Positions 1-10,420 of a stretch of 64,000 nucleotides of DNA are shown piece after piece. Position 1 is the stretch's first letter, and the number at the start of each line of letters is the position of its first letter. The notes under the pieces were generated by a model that ran no database searches, had not been told where the DNA came from, and saw only the letters and a program-made list of their open reading frames with translations. The DNA comes from Vandiemenella viatica (taxonomy: Eukaryota; Arthropoda; Insecta; Orthoptera; Morabidae), in contig CM061918.1 in assembly GCA_031002005.1 (NCBI GenBank), positions 62,592,531 through 62,656,530 of the forward strand, written 5' to 3'. The position numbers were made by a program, and so were the translations under genes.

Positions 1-167
1 TCCCAAAACAGGGGGTCACTAAAAGGGACCCTAAAAATAATCGGGTGACAGGAAAGAGAAGTTTGGGAAACGCTGCTGAATTCATCGCACTCACATTCGT
101 GAGTTTACTTTTAGGAAGAAAAGTATTGCTGGAGGCTGTGTCAGAGCAACTCCCGCAAGTCCCTTTC

Positions 168-335
168 TAGTTTTTTTTAACGACTCGATGACCTCGACGT
201 CATTAAAGCAAAGATCGGGAAGAATTCAGCCACTGCCTTTTGAAGGAAATGTCCCGGCTTTAGGAAAAACATTGAAAACCGAAATCAGGGATTTAAACCC
301 GCGTCATGCCGAATGGCTCACCTGCCAGGTTCATA
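168..335 (-). repeat. SINE A copy, degraded
   Basis: Poly-T start, then remnants of the SINE A blocks in reverse orientation: the GACCTCGACGTCATTA block, the AAGAATTCAGCCA block and CCTTTTGAAGGAA. The tRNA-like head is badly decayed. The flanks (1-167 and 336-747) hold nothing I recognise. A 73-codon open frame at 407-628 has no recognisable domain. Confidence 0.6.
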
Positions 336-747
336 ACTTAGACTACCTTACCTGTGCTATGGTATGAACGAAGACAAGTCCATCGTCTGTTCTACAGACA
401 TCAGTAGTGGCAAGTGTGCTCTTTTTGAAGAGCGTCGTTCGCGTTCGCCTTGTGTTTCAGGCGGTGGCGGCATTAGTTTTCTGGATTAACCACGATTTGT
501 ATCACTCTGCAGTAAAAGTTGACGAAACTTTCGAACACTTTTACCACTCATATTTTCCCAAAGTTTGTCGAAACACACAGTTTACACAAGATCAACTGCG
601 ATTTATGTTTTTCGATCCAGCCATTTAAAGACCACTTGCTACCGGGTTCCTGTTCGTACTGGTGGGCAGTGTGATTTTTCTTATGACTTCAGACATGGCC
701 TTTTTATGGAAGCATCCCCACATTGGCCCTTTCGGGGTATGTATCAC

Positions 748-943
748 TTTTTTTTTTTTACTTATGGCTTTATGCCTCGTCGACGTCGAGGTCATTCGAG
801 GCGGGATGGGACTGGGGACAAGGAACGGGAAGGAATTCGGCCATGGCCTTTTTGAATGAAGCATCCCTTTATTCGCCTGGCGTGATTTGGAGAAACCATG
901 GAAAACCCCAAATCTGAATGCCCAGACGGGGATTCGAACCGGG
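748..943 (-). repeat. SINE A copy, head-truncated
   Basis: Reverse-oriented SINE A. It runs from the T-tract and the tail block (CTTTATGCCTCGTCGACG) through GGAATTCGGCCATGGCC and GAAACCATGGAAAACC to the B-box complement GGGGATTCGAACC, where homology stops abruptly. On the transcribed strand the family has a tRNA-like head with an RNA polymerase III B box (GGTTCGAATCC), a unique body and an A-rich tail, about 230-250 bp in all. SINEs of this kind code for no protein and are copied by LINE enzymes. Confidence 0.85.
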
Positions 944-1048
944 GGGTATGTCGTGTTGTTTATTTCATAAAGTGAGCTTTCGGCGCCTATCCTACAGCCT
1001 TCGTCAGAGATACTGTTTACGTCGACATAGCAACGAGCGCCAAGCATA

Positions 1049-1135
1049 TGGATGCTCGGATGGGGATTCGAATTGGCGTCCTCGCGAATGCGAGGCCAGA
1101 GCGTTAATCGCTCACCCACTATGGTGGGTGGTAGG
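1049..1135 (-). repeat. SINE A head fragment
   Basis: Only the tRNA-like head is present: GGGGATTCGAA (B-box complement), CTCGCGAATGCGAGGCCAGA and the A-box region ending in CTCACCCACTATGGTGG. It lies 105 bp beyond the head-less copy at 748-943 and repeats the B-box stretch. The two are either overlapping pieces of separate copies or one rearranged copy. Confidence 0.7.
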
Positions 1136-1189
1136 TTCAAACCAGCGTACTTAACAAATAAGAGTAAAGTCTGCGTAACTTCTTGTGTA

Positions 1190-1405
1190 ATGTAGGATTA
1201 GTGTATTTTTGTTTGTGAAATGTGTAGTTTATGAGATGGACATTGGGGACAGGCCGAGTATTCGCCTAGATGGTTGGGAGAAACCGCCTACACACCGCAA
1301 TCAGGACGACAGGTACGTGGGGATTAGGACTCAAACATGGTCCTGTTGTACTTCCCCGACCCAGTATGAGGCGCCTGAGCCACACTGGTGGGTTCAATTG
1401 CGATT
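1190..1405 (+). repeat. Repeat C copy, degraded
   Basis: Interspersed repeat sharing the blocks GTATTTTTGTTTGTGAA, GTGTAGTTTATGAG, AAACCGCCTA and CCGCAATCAGGA with 9,116-9,360 and 23,951-24,250. It ends near CACACTGGTGGGT. There is no coding capacity. The family is old, since the copies differ at many positions. Its class is unknown; the regular GTTTATGAGGCGGAG core suggests a SINE or MITE. Confidence 0.6.
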
Positions 1406-1476
1406 CATCACCATCACCATCACCATCACCATCACCATCAACAACATCAACGTCAACGTCAACGTCAACGTCAACG

Positions 1477-1523
<47 letters not shown>

Positions 1524-1525
1524 TA
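1406..1525 (+). repeat. Compound microsatellite
   Basis: Tandem CATCAC hexamers, then CAACGT hexamers, then about 15 CAT/ATC triplets. The repeat leaves three forward frames and at least one reverse frame open, giving poly-His, poly-Ser or poly-Asp strings that are not genes. The next 360 bp (1,526-1,887) are pyrimidine-rich (CTTC/CTCC) and otherwise featureless. Confidence 0.95.
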
Positions 1526-1887
1526 GTGCAGCTTCCAACCGCTGGCCGAGTCTGCTGGGAACAAAAGCCTCTCCAGCACTTCCTGTTCAACCACCATATA
1601 TCTCCTTCCACTGTCAGTCAATTTCCTCCTCTTTCTTCAACACATTTTTTCAAACACCTTTCACACATCTGCCCCTCATTCTTTCTCTGGGTCTCTTCCT
1701 TTTCACATCCTTGTCCAGCATCTTCTTCTGGAATTTTCTTCTCCCTCATTCTCTTTACATCCCATACCACCGTAAACTTGATTTCTTTGTTGTAACGGTT
1801 AATCCCTGATCATCTCCTTGATTTTCTCATTCCTCATTCCACTGAAATTTCATTTCCACAGCTTATAAACGTTCTTTGCACTGTACA

Positions 1888-2130
1888 TCACCGAGTGTGG
1901 TAGGTGAGCGGTTAGCGCTTTGGCCTCGCATTCGGGAGGACGGTGGTTCGAATCTCCGTCCGCGCATCCAGATTTGGGTTTTTCATGGTTTCCCAAAATC
2001 ACTCCAGGCGAATGCTTCCTTCAAAAGGCCATGGCCGAATTCCTTACCATTCCTTGTCCCCAGTCCTTCCCCGCCTCTAACGACCTCGACATCCACGAGG
2101 CGTAAAGCCATAAGTAAAAAAAAGTGTCCT
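1888..2130 (+). repeat. SINE A copy, near full length
   Basis: Forward copy. Head GAGTGTGGTAGGTGAGCGG, then GGCCTCGCATTCGGGAGGA, B box GGTTCGAATCTC, body TGGTTTCCCAAAATCACTCC, GGCCATGGCCGAATTCC, and tail block GAGGCGTAAAGCCATAAG followed by eight A. It is a good reference copy for the family in this window. Flanks share only an imperfect CATCACC, so the TSD is uncertain. Confidence 0.9.
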
Positions 2131-3040
2131 TCATCACCCAGGTTTCCCATCCATATGTCAAAATCGGCACAAAGTAGGTTTGCCCCCTTATTCTTTTGCG
2201 AAACATCCTTACTCCATTCCAGACCTCTAATACTCTTAAAAAATCTTTCTACACCTCTTCCTCCTCCATTTGTCTCTGTTTTATTTCCTCCATTTCCTTC
2301 AATCTAGTTTCCCAATTGCGATTATTTAACCTTATAATAACTATAATTGTTATTACAGTACACTACATAGACAGTACTCTATAAGACGATTTCAAAGACA
2401 TGTCGCTTAGCGTGTTCAGAGACGTACTAATTATACTATGTTCCCCTCTGTTGTCCCCATGCGTAGGGTAATGCAATAGTGCATTATTGTTATACTGTAT
2501 ATGACTTTTGTTCCTTCGTCTGTCGAATGATATATCGTATAAGTGAACATGTTTTTCTTATATATAAAACGATATTTCAATTTCAAGTATTCCATGGAAA
2601 CGTAACGCTCCATATTTTGGTCGGAGAGAGGGGGAGGGCGGACACTGCTGATTTGAATACTAAGAGTTTTTGTATGTCAAAAAAAGAGAATTGGATGAGT
2701 CTGGCGGTCTGCTTTCTAGCCGCCCAATTAGTATTTAGGCCGTGAAGGCATGCGGATGTCCGTACTACACCAACTTGGGACCACTGCACACTACTGGCCT
2801 CGTTCTCGTATCTAAACCTAGTCTGAATTTCCGACCATATCAGCTTCGTCCAGAGCATTCTGAACACAAGCTGATGAAAACCGGGGGTGGTATACATACC
2901 TACCTAATACTATATAACATGCAGTGTAATCTTCACTGGTACCCAGCCTGATGAGTCGTGGACAACACAACGTTCAACAGCAAGTTGTGCTGACTTCATC
3001 AGGTGTCGCATTTCATCCAGTGGTTGTAAGCCACCTCTTA
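2131..3040. other. No recognised feature
   Basis: About 900 bp of AT-biased sequence without coding structure, tRNA-like boxes or terminal repeats that I can see. The open frames of 60-104 codons here overlap one another on both strands and carry no recognisable motif. Confidence 0.5.
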
Positions 3041-3402
3041 AAAGCCGCGTTCCCACGACGTCTTTTAACGAAGGCGGGACGGGACGGGACAAATACTCAA
3101 CAACACGCCATGGAAACAGGGCCGTCTCTGCTAGCGGAGACGAGACGCAGCTACCCACTCTGTGTCGGTAAAAATCACAGGAGTGCGTAGTGGAGCGCTG
3201 TTGCCATCGGTTTGCAGCAGCAGTGCGCACCCCTTCTGTTGCTGTAAAGTTATCTGTGCCAAACGACACTAGGCAACGTGGAGGGGAGGTGGCGGCGAGG
3301 TAAGCGGGGCTAACCTGCGGCGCGCGCTCGTCCCTAAACTTCGGCTAACGAGGTCCCGTCCCGTCCCGCCTTCGTTACAAGACGGCGTGGGAACGCGGCT
3401 TT
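3041..3402. mobile_element. MITE with about 53-bp GC-rich inverted ends
   Basis: Left end reads AAAGCCGCGTTCCCACG and continues to a GGGACGGGACGGGAC run. The right end is its near-perfect reverse complement, starting GTCCCGTCCCGTCCCGCC and ending CGTGGGAACGCGGCTTT. The interior is GC-rich and non-coding. The structure is that of a non-autonomous DNA transposon. No convincing TSD could be fixed (flanks TTA and ATG), so the superfamily is unknown. I see no second copy in the window. Confidence 0.8.
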
Positions 3403-3487
3403 ATGGCCATGAGAGGCTTACAACCAACGAAAGAAGACATGTGACACCTGGTGAAGTCAACGGAGTTAGTTGTCGAAGTGTTTCGTG

Positions 3488-3682
3488 TATTTTTTTTTTC
3501 CTTATTGTCTTACGTATCATTGACGTCGACGTCATTAAAGGCGGGAGAGGACTGGGAGCGTGGAACCTTCCGGACATTCGTCTGGAGTTATTTGGGAGAA
3601 GCCAAATCTGGACGGGGATTCGAACCCAAGTTCACCCGAATGCGAGGCCAGAGCGTTACCACTCACTCACCATGCTCGGTTC
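3488..3682 (-). repeat. SINE A copy, degraded
   Basis: T-tract, TTGACGTCGACGTCATTA tail block, TGGAGTTATTTGGGAGAA body, B-box complement GGGGATTCGAACCC and head CACTCACTCACCATGCTCGGT. The middle is shortened. Sequence 3,683-4,010 after it holds nothing I recognise. Confidence 0.8.
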
Positions 3683-4010
3683 GAAACGTCGTATTTTCAC
3701 GGCACCATCCCGCTACATACCGATGAAGATTACATTGCAGCAATACGGCGGGAAAGCCTCCCCCTTAACTGTCTTGATTTCTGCTTTAATATATTCTCCA
3801 GTACAGCTTCCTTATGACGGTGTCTTTATTGTCGAGACTTACGAATTTCAACGGACTATGGAGGACGAAAAAACAAATAAAGCAACAAAAAATCACAAAA
3901 AAACGTAAAATACCGATTTCGCTGAAGGCCTTCCATCATAAAATGACCTCTGCCCAAGACATTACCCAACATCGGTTTTGCTGCCATTAGAGTTCCAGTA
4001 ATAATAATTT

Positions 4011-4312
4011 CGTGTGGTCACAGTGACCTGGTGACAGGGTTTCTATTGGCTGCGCATTCCGCCCCTGTCATAGTCGCCTTAATCTAGCCCGGCAATCCTG
4101 CCGGGTACAGCCGACCTACTGTTTAACGTGGAATCCAAACCACGGAAGCGTTCTGGCGTACTTTACATTACACAGCAAGCTGTGCCGGAGGTGAAGGTCG
4201 GGTTAAGTGCCTTTGAAAAACCCCCACCACGACAGGGATTCGAACCGGGAACCCTTCGATCTCCAGTCAGACGCCTTGACCACAGTTCAGGTCAGCTCCG
4301 TTCACCGTCAGA
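4011..4312 (-). repeat. SINE B copy
   Basis: A second tRNA-like SINE family in reverse orientation. The body has GTGACCTGGTGACAGGG, TTATTGGCTGCG-like, GTTTAACGTGGAATCC, GCTGTGCCGGAGGTGAAGG and GGGTTAAGTGCCTTTGAAAA. The right end carries the B-box complement GGATTCGAACCGGG and CGCCTTGACCAC. The copy at 43,060-43,565 matches throughout; 44,120-44,315 is a weaker match. Length is about 300 bp. Confidence 0.75.
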
Positions 4313-4530
4313 TATGGCCTAATTTTTTTTTTTTTCTGTTTCCGATTTTTCAACCTTTCGTATTGATAACTGTGCCACAAAATCGGTGGTCTTAGAAATA
4401 AATTATTAACGCCAGTCTTCGAATGAATTACTAAAAAAAAATCTTTTCCGATCACATGTGCACTAGTGCTTAGGAGCCACTATCGTACTTTAACCAGATT
4501 TACCTGGAATGATTACTCTAACACAGAAGG

Positions 4531-4651
4531 AACCGCCCCGGCATTTAGCTGGAGTGATATTGAAAGGACATGGAAGGCCTGACTGGAATTTGAACCCTCG
4601 TCCTCCCAAATGGCAGGCCAGAACATTACCACTCGCCCTCTACGCTCGGTT
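4531..4651 (-). repeat. SINE A head fragment
   Basis: Starts in the TGGAGTGATATTGAAAGGA body block and runs through a mutated B-box complement (GGAATTTGAACCC), CGTCCTCCCAAATGGCAGG and the head end TACGCTCGGT. The tail half is missing. Downstream, 4,652-5,260 holds nothing recognised. Confidence 0.75.
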
Positions 4652-5260
4652 ATGACCCACAGTCGGTCTAGTCTATTGTTGGAACGGTGCCGAATTTCCA
4701 TCTAAAAAAAAAAATAGGCGGAAGACCTATGACATCCAAGACTGAGATACAGCAAACAAATGTAAACTACAACACTATAAAAGAGCGCTTGGTTTCAGAC
4801 ACCCAGGCGAGTAAGTCTATTCTGCCGTCTGGGACGCCAAGTTGTCTGAATACTTATTACCCCGAGAGGAACACAAAGTTAGCGAGACAGCTGTTGGACA
4901 GCTTAATAATGTGGAGCAGTGAGGGTTGGCGACCGGTTCTTATGACTCTCGCTAGAAAGTAACTCGATCAGATGAGCGACTCAAGCCGCCAATAAAAAAA
5001 CCGGTCTCCGTACCTCTTCACTCTCAGCTGCCGCCAGCAGTCACTCTCAAAGCTGCAAACCCGCTTCTCTTCACTAAAAAAAATAATTCCTTTTTCGTGT
5101 TTAGCTTCAATCTGTTTTACTGGTCAAAACGAATGTTTTATGAACAGGCGTAGCATGACAAGTAGTTAGTGAACATCATTTATTATAGAAACATTCGTTT
5201 GGAGTGATTCCAAGAAATCAGGAAAAACAAAATCTACCGGGCTGTAATTTAATAATGGAG

Positions 5261-5708
5261 CGTCCATAAGCTACGTGGTTCAGTCAAGTGAGGTGATATG
5301 GGGGGGAGGAGGTCCGGCGAAATCTCACGAAACCTCACCAAGGGGGGAGGGGGGTTCAACGGAAATCACACGTGAGGTTTTGAAAATCTTATCGGACTGT
5401 AGAGCTAAAAAAAAAAAGTCAACAAATAACGCGAAAGTCGATTTTATGGTGACTTTGTCCCTTAGGGATTGGGGGGGAGGGTACAAACGCCCTTGGAAGC
5501 ATGAGACCTAAAAAAAGAAGGCCTCAAAAAGTTACAAAGTCGATTAGTAGGAGGCGGGGGGGGGGGGGGGTCTCCATCAAAATCTCACGTCATTTAAAAG
5601 GGGGGGGGGGCGACCAGATCTCACGAAGTCTCTCCAGAGAGCAGGGGGAGGGGGGGGAATGTCCGGAATTCCGGAAAAAACACCTCACGTCATTAATGGA
5701 CGCCTCCA
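5261..5708. mobile_element. MITE G copy (GCGTCCAT ends, G-tracts)
   Basis: Begins AGCGTCCATAAGCTACGTGG and ends CACCTCACGTCATTAATGG plus ACGCC; the ends are inverted relatives. The interior alternates G-tracts of up to 14 with AATCTCACG blocks and has the motif GTAGAGCTAAAAAAAAAAAG. Other copies: 12,119-12,390; 12,686-14,213 (split); 22,546-22,891; 31,737-32,131; 36,388-36,577. No coding sequence, so it is a non-autonomous DNA element. The left end may be a hybrid with MITE I, whose right end (6,730) carries the same ACGTAG-TTTATGGATGC type of terminus. Confidence 0.75.
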
Positions 5709-6730
5709 TACGTAAGGGCAAGGGGGAGGGGGGGAGGAGAGTATCCGAGCCAAGCTACGTAGCTTTTCATTCATTTTATTTGTGACAGTTAAAACAGGAA
5801 ACACAATACACATCATCATATGGATACTTACATAAGCCATTTAATTATATCCGTATTATAGATACCCTGTGTATTGTCTGTGCTGCGTATGCGTGTGACT
5901 TGAAGTCATAGCGTTCGAGTCACACGGGGACGGCGCATTTAAAATAACCCAAGCGTGACACATTAGGCTTGCGTAATCTCGACTAAAATTCGCTTACAAA
6001 TGTCACACGGGGTCTTAAAAACCATGATATTTAGAGGAAAAAAATGTTGTTTTGAGTCAAATTACCAGCGTGTCGCCACACCGTTCATTAATAAAATGAT
6101 TTTAATTTCATTATATCAAATGACTACAAATAAATCTTCAATTATAGTGCTCGCTGAAGTATTATTTTAAGTTCAAAGTGCGGTGTGAAATAGCGTTTAA
6201 CAGTAAACTTTACGAAGCTTATCGAAAGTTTTTTTTTTCAGCTAGTTTCAATATCCAAAATGACGTCAATGAACTTGGAACTCTTAAGCAGGACTATGAA
6301 TCATTCCCTTGTAATGAAGAAAATAAGACGACAGACCTGCAGCAAAAGAAAAAAATGAAGCTCTTCTTAGGTTTAATTATTAATGAGTAGAACGATTTTA
6401 TTAACACTCAAGGAGAAAATCATCCCTGACTGTATTTGAAAAAGATTTTTTCGCAATAATTGATCTTCTGAGGGAGTGGCTAGTGTCACAATTTCATTTA
6501 GAATGTTTCTAATTATATAAAGCAGAAAACGATTGTGTTAATTAAATATGCAACAATTTTAATGATAATCTGTTAAGAAAAAACAGCACAAAATGTCTTC
6601 TAGCATTAATATAGTAAAACATATGTTCCACACGGAACGGGGTGTGAAGACAAAAGCTACGTCAGGTTAGGTCGGAGGAGGGAGATTTCAAAAGAAGCCA
6701 AATTGGAGCCACGTAGTTTATGGATGCCTG
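5709..6730. mobile_element. MITE I copy (about 1 kb)
   Basis: Shares its left part (GAGCCAAGCTACGTAGC, TTTTCATTC), middle (CATTTAATTATATCCG) and right part (AAAGCTACGTCAGGTTAGG, CCACGTAGTTTATGGATGC) with the interrupted copy at 24,260-24,360 plus 29,206-29,707. The middle is AT-rich. A 70-codon frame at 6,178-6,390 is unrecognised and may be a remnant of an internal gene. The extreme right end resembles MITE G ends, so the two families may share a transposase. Confidence 0.6.
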
Positions 6731-6900
6731 CTCAAACTAATATACTTCCGAACAAGGCTACAGCGTGACAGCCGAAAGTTCAGTACAACAAAGAAAAATT
6801 CGGCACTATCACGAAATAACGAGTAGTGATTAATAATTAAGCGATACGATAGTTAGATAATCTGAGACAAATGTAAAAAAGAGATGAAAGGAGAAAATAT

Positions 6901-7802
6901 AAAGACCCTAATGTAGGTATCAGGAATCTCCGACATCGCTGCGGCCAGAAAAAGATCCTGCAAGAACGGGACCAACGACGACTGAAGAGAATCGTTCAAC
7001 ATGACAGAAGTGCAACCCTTCCGCAAACTGCTGCGGATTTCAATGCTGGGCCATCAGCAAGTGTCAGCGTGCAAACCATTCAACGAAACATCATCGATAT
7101 GGGCTTTCGGAACCGAAGGCACACTCATGTACCGTTGCTGAGTGCACGACACAAAGCTTTACGCCTCGCCTGGGCCCGTCAACACCGACAGTGGACTGTA
7201 GATGATTGGAAACATGTTGCCTGGTCTGACGAGTCTCGTTTCCAATTGTATCGAGCGATGGACGTGTACAGGTATGGAGACAACCTCATGAATTCATGGA
7301 CCCTGCATGTCAGCAGGTGATTGTTCAAGCTGGTGGAGGCTCTGTAATGGTGTGGGGCATGTACAGTTGGAGTGACATGGGACACCTGATACGTCTAGAT
7401 ACTCCGGTAGGTTACACGTACCTATGCATCCTGTCTGATCACCTGCGTCCATTCATTTCCATTGTGTATTCCGACAGACTTGGGCAATTCCAACAGGACA
7501 ATGCGACACCCCACACATCCAGAATTGCTACAGAGTGCTTCCAGGAACACTCTTCTGAGTTTAAACACCTCCACTGACCACCAAACTCCCCAGAAATGAA
7601 CATTATTGACCATATTTGGAATGCCTTGCAATGTGCCATTCAGAAGAGATCTCCACCCCCTCGTACTCTTACGGATTTATGTACAGCCCTGCAGGATGCA
7701 TGGTGTCAATTACCTCCAGCACTACTTCAGACATTAGTCGAGTCCATGCCACGTCGTGTTGCGGCACTTCTGCGTGCTCGCGGGGGCCCTACACGATATT
7801 AG
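6901..7802 (+). pseudogene. Tc1-family transposase, dead copy
   Basis: About 300 codons of Tc1/mariner-superfamily DDE transposase, the enzyme that cuts and pastes the element at TA. Frame 1 is open from 6,901 (upstream stop at 6,874): helix-turn-helix remnant, HKALRLAWARQH linker and WSDESRF with the first catalytic Asp. A single-base frameshift near 7,255 moves to frame 3, which has GSVMVWG, the second Asp in QQDNATPHTS, SPEMNIID and the C-terminal PRRVAALLRARGGPTRY. A TGA at 7,575-7,577 replaces a Trp conserved in the family (usually WPP), and the third catalytic residue reads Asp in NIID where the family usually has Glu. The N-terminal DNA-binding region is missing. It cannot make an active enzyme. 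Confidence 0.93.
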
Positions 7803-7834
7803 GCAGGTGTACCAGTTTCTTTGGCTCTTCAGTG
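7803..7834. mobile_element. Right terminal repeat of the Tc1 element
   Basis: Sequence after the transposase stop, GGCAGGTGTACCAGTTTC then CTCTTCAGTG followed by TA, is the inverted repeat typical of this Tc1 family, with element edge at CAGTG and TA target duplication. The matching left end is not found upstream of 6,901, so the element is 5'-truncated. Confidence 0.75.
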
Positions 7835-7885
7835 TATATTCATTGTGTTCCTGAACGATGAAAAAGTAAAAGTACATATGCTACA

Positions 7886-8030
7886 TCTTCTTCTTCTTCA
7901 CCACCTTTTCCGAAACATTAGGGGTCAGCTCTCTTCTTTAATTTTTACTCATCATTGGCATGGTCGAATTTGGAACTAATAATATACGGCCGCCAAGCCA
8001 AGCATTTTGTATCTACAGAAGGGTCGTTCT
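7886..8030 (+). repeat. Repeat C, left half (interrupted)
   Basis: TTCTTCTTCTTCACCACC, ATTAGGGGTCAGC and GGCATGGTCGAATTTGG match the beginning of the C copy at 23,951-24,060. The other half continues at 9,116 after the hAT-type insertion. Confidence 0.65.
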
Positions 8031-9107
8031 TAGTGTTGCAAACTGAAAAAAAAAAAAATGTTTTTTTTTCAGATTTGTGAAAAAACCATGAAAAAAAACC
8101 TAGCACCCTCGTTTTTTTTCTAAATTTTTTTTTTTTCAGAATATATTTGATAAATTATAGTTTTATTTATGGAACTTATATTTTACATGTGTGTTTTAAA
8201 CCTTACTAAATCATGTAATATCTTACATAATGATTCATAAATGTATCTATATAGGTAACATAATTTTTTATTCATCTTCTATGTCGGTACCAAATTCACT
8301 AGTATCAGTACTACCAACACTAGTTCGGTCGGAGTTGGAATTTTCTGTTTCTTCTTCTGTCCTCTCTAGATCCATAACTTCAGAAATAGACTTTTCTTTT
8401 ACTGGTTGTATTGCATGCAAAAGCTTTTGAGATTGCAATTTTAAATTGTGAGCAAAGTACACACTGTGAATGAAGACTGCGCCGATAGTTCTGTATTACG
8501 GTCTTTTAAGTTTGAATTTAAATCTATTATCATACAAAATAGGAGCTATATTTGTTTTCAATCGTTGGTTTACGCCAACGGTTGCAAGGAAATTATTCAT
8601 AATCACTGACAATGACTCAGTATTATCACTATACGCTGCGAGTTTAACAAGTATACGAATATAAGGAAAGCACAAGTAATAAAAAGAGGCAAAAAACCGT
8701 AGTTAAATTTCCTAATGTTTTGAAAAGATTCGTAGGTCTACAGATAAATTTGTAGGGCCTGGCAGCACTAGTTCAAATAGCGAGTATCAATCCAAACAAT
8801 GGGGAACGGCCGAACGGGGATTCCTTCTCACGCAACCTAGCCTTTTCGGGAAGTCCCCTTTCGTAAAAGAAAACTTCAGTTGATGTTAAAAATATTTTTG
8901 TAATTTTTTTTTCTACTGAACCAGAAAGATATAGTAGATTTAAAAGTAAGATAAGTACTTAGTATAAACTCTAAAACAGTCATATTAAATGATAAATGGC
9001 TTAAAAATTTGAAATTTAGTAGTTATGAAAAAAAAACATTTCCTAAAAAAAAGTTTTTTTTCATGTTTTTTTTTCACGTCAGAAAAAACTGTTTTTTTAC
9101 AACACTA
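8031..9107. mobile_element. hAT-type non-autonomous element, 1,077 bp
   Basis: Left end TAGTGTTGCAAACTG followed by A-runs; right end is the inverse, CAGTTTTTTTACAACACTA in reverse-complement sense with small differences. Both ends carry a further block around CATGAAAAAAAAC. Flanks are GTCGTTCT (8,023-8,030) and GTCGTACT (9,108-9,115), an 8-bp duplication with one mismatch, as hAT transposases make. The AT-rich inside has short acidic frames (for example 8,268-8,462, minus) with no recognised domain. The element split a repeat C copy. Confidence 0.8.
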
Positions 9108-9115
9108 GTCGTACT

Positions 9116-9360
9116 ACTACGTGCGAATAGACGTGAAGTAAGTGTATTTTTTGTTTGTGAAGTGTGTAGTTTATCAGGCGGAGGTTGGGGACTGTGCCGA
9201 CATTCCCTTGATAACTGCGGAAAACCGCCTAAAAAACCGCAGTCAGGATGGCCGGAACACGGGGGCATTGGTTCGTGCCCAGCCCCGTTGTATATTCCCA
9301 TTCCACTGTGCAGCGCCTCGGCGCACTAACGCACATTGGCGGGTAAAGGAACATACCTCA
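9116..9360 (+). repeat. Repeat C, right half
   Basis: GTGTATTTTTTGTTTGTGAAG, TGTAGTTTATCAGGCGGAGG, AAAACCGCCTAAAAAACC and GCAGTCAGGATGGCCGG match 1,190-1,405 and 24,133-24,250, ending at CACATTGGCGGGT. Sequence 9,361-9,696 beyond it holds nothing recognised. Confidence 0.7.
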
Positions 9361-9696
9361 CACAGAGAAGGTTAAAAATATTTGCACATCATTTTTACAC
9401 TTTATAATATTCCTATCTGCCTGTAGTTAAGAAGGTCGGATTTGTCCATTTTCTTTTAAAGCCTTTCGTGTTAATTTACGATTAACATTTGCGGCAAGTT
9501 ACAAAACAGTAGGTAAGAAACGAAGTGTCGGTTTAGTGCAGTCGTTTAGAAACAGCCAACGGTAACAAGGTAACTCCACAGGCATTCAGCTGTAATAAAC
9601 ACAGACAGCTATAAAGTCTTTATATTACTAAGTCATTACGCAATACACTCAGAAATAAAATATTTCTTCCCACTCACTGATGTACAAGAAAAGATA

Positions 9697-10169
9697 CAGG
9701 GTGTCCAGAAAAGGACTCCCTGATTTCAAAATTAAATATCTCGAAAACAAAGATCGATAGAGGAATGCAGTAAACGGTATGTTTATTGTGACAGCTGTAA
9801 GAAGTGTATACAGCAGTGTGAAATAATAGTTACAAAAGCTGCTAACAGATGGCGCTGTAATCGCCATACGTAATGCCTAAATAGTGATCCGAAGCTCAGG
9901 GTAGTGCCATCGGTGAACATTTTGAAAACATTGTGATGTGATTGATTGCAAAGATTGTTTTCATACGATTATTTCACTTATGTATGCTGATAAGAGCTGT
10001 ACAGCGTACAGCGCCATCTGTTAGCAGCTTTTGTAACTATTATTTCACACTGCTGTATACACTTCTTACAGCTGTCACAATAAACATACCGTTTACTGCA
10101 TTCCTCTATCGATCTTTGTTTTCGAGATATTTAATTTTGAAATAAGGGAGTCCTTTTCTGGACAAACTG
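9697..10169. mobile_element. Foldback element, about 163-bp arms, TA-flanked
   Basis: Left arm 9,697-9,859 and right arm 10,008-10,169 are almost perfect reverse complements around a 148-bp spacer. Ends are CAGGGTGTCCAGAAAAGG and CCTTTTCTGGACAAACTG, both next to TA (9,695-9,696 and 10,170-10,171), suggesting a Tc1/mariner-type target. The arms include ATCTCGAAAACAAAGATCG and AGATGGCGCTGTA. It has no coding sequence. The near identity of the arms points to recent origin or gene conversion. Confidence 0.9.
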
Positions 10170-10254
10170 TAGTTATCAGCATGACTGAAGACTAACCTTG
10201 TCAACTACTTTGTTATAATTATTTTTTTTGAAATTAATGCTTAACGTTTCGTCA

Positions 10255-10420
10255 CGAAGTCATTAGAGGGGAAGATGGTGGTGGGGGTGGGACAAGGAAC
10301 GGGAGGAATTTCGCCACGGCCATTTGAAAGAATCGTACTGCTATTAACTTGGAGTCGTTTCGGGAAACCACTGAAAATCAAAACCTGGATGCCCTTATCG
10401 GGAATCGAACTCAGCCCCTT
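10255..10420 (-). repeat. SINE A copy, degraded
   Basis: GTCATTAGAGGGGAAG, GACAAGGAACGGGAGGAATT, GGAGTCGTTTCGGGAAACCA and GGGAATCGAACTCAG keep the order of SINE A blocks in reverse orientation. The head end is lost. Confidence 0.65.

Noticed and set aside
407..628. 73-codon forward frame with hydrophobic start
   Set aside because: No recognised motif, no splice or promoter context, and it overlaps another forward frame.
1209..1809. Long overlapping open frames on both strands (poly-His, poly-Ser, poly-Asp)
   Set aside because: They are read through a CAT/CAACGT microsatellite, which lacks stops in most frames. No start context, domain or conservation supports a gene.
2910..3269. 119-codon minus-strand frame
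   Set aside because: Overlaps the GC-rich inverted-repeat MITE and has no domain; explained by low stop frequency in GC-rich sequence.
8268..8462. 64-codon acidic minus frame in the hAT-type element
   Set aside because: Could be the tail of a lost gene, but no homology is recognisable and the length is within chance for AT-rich DNA.
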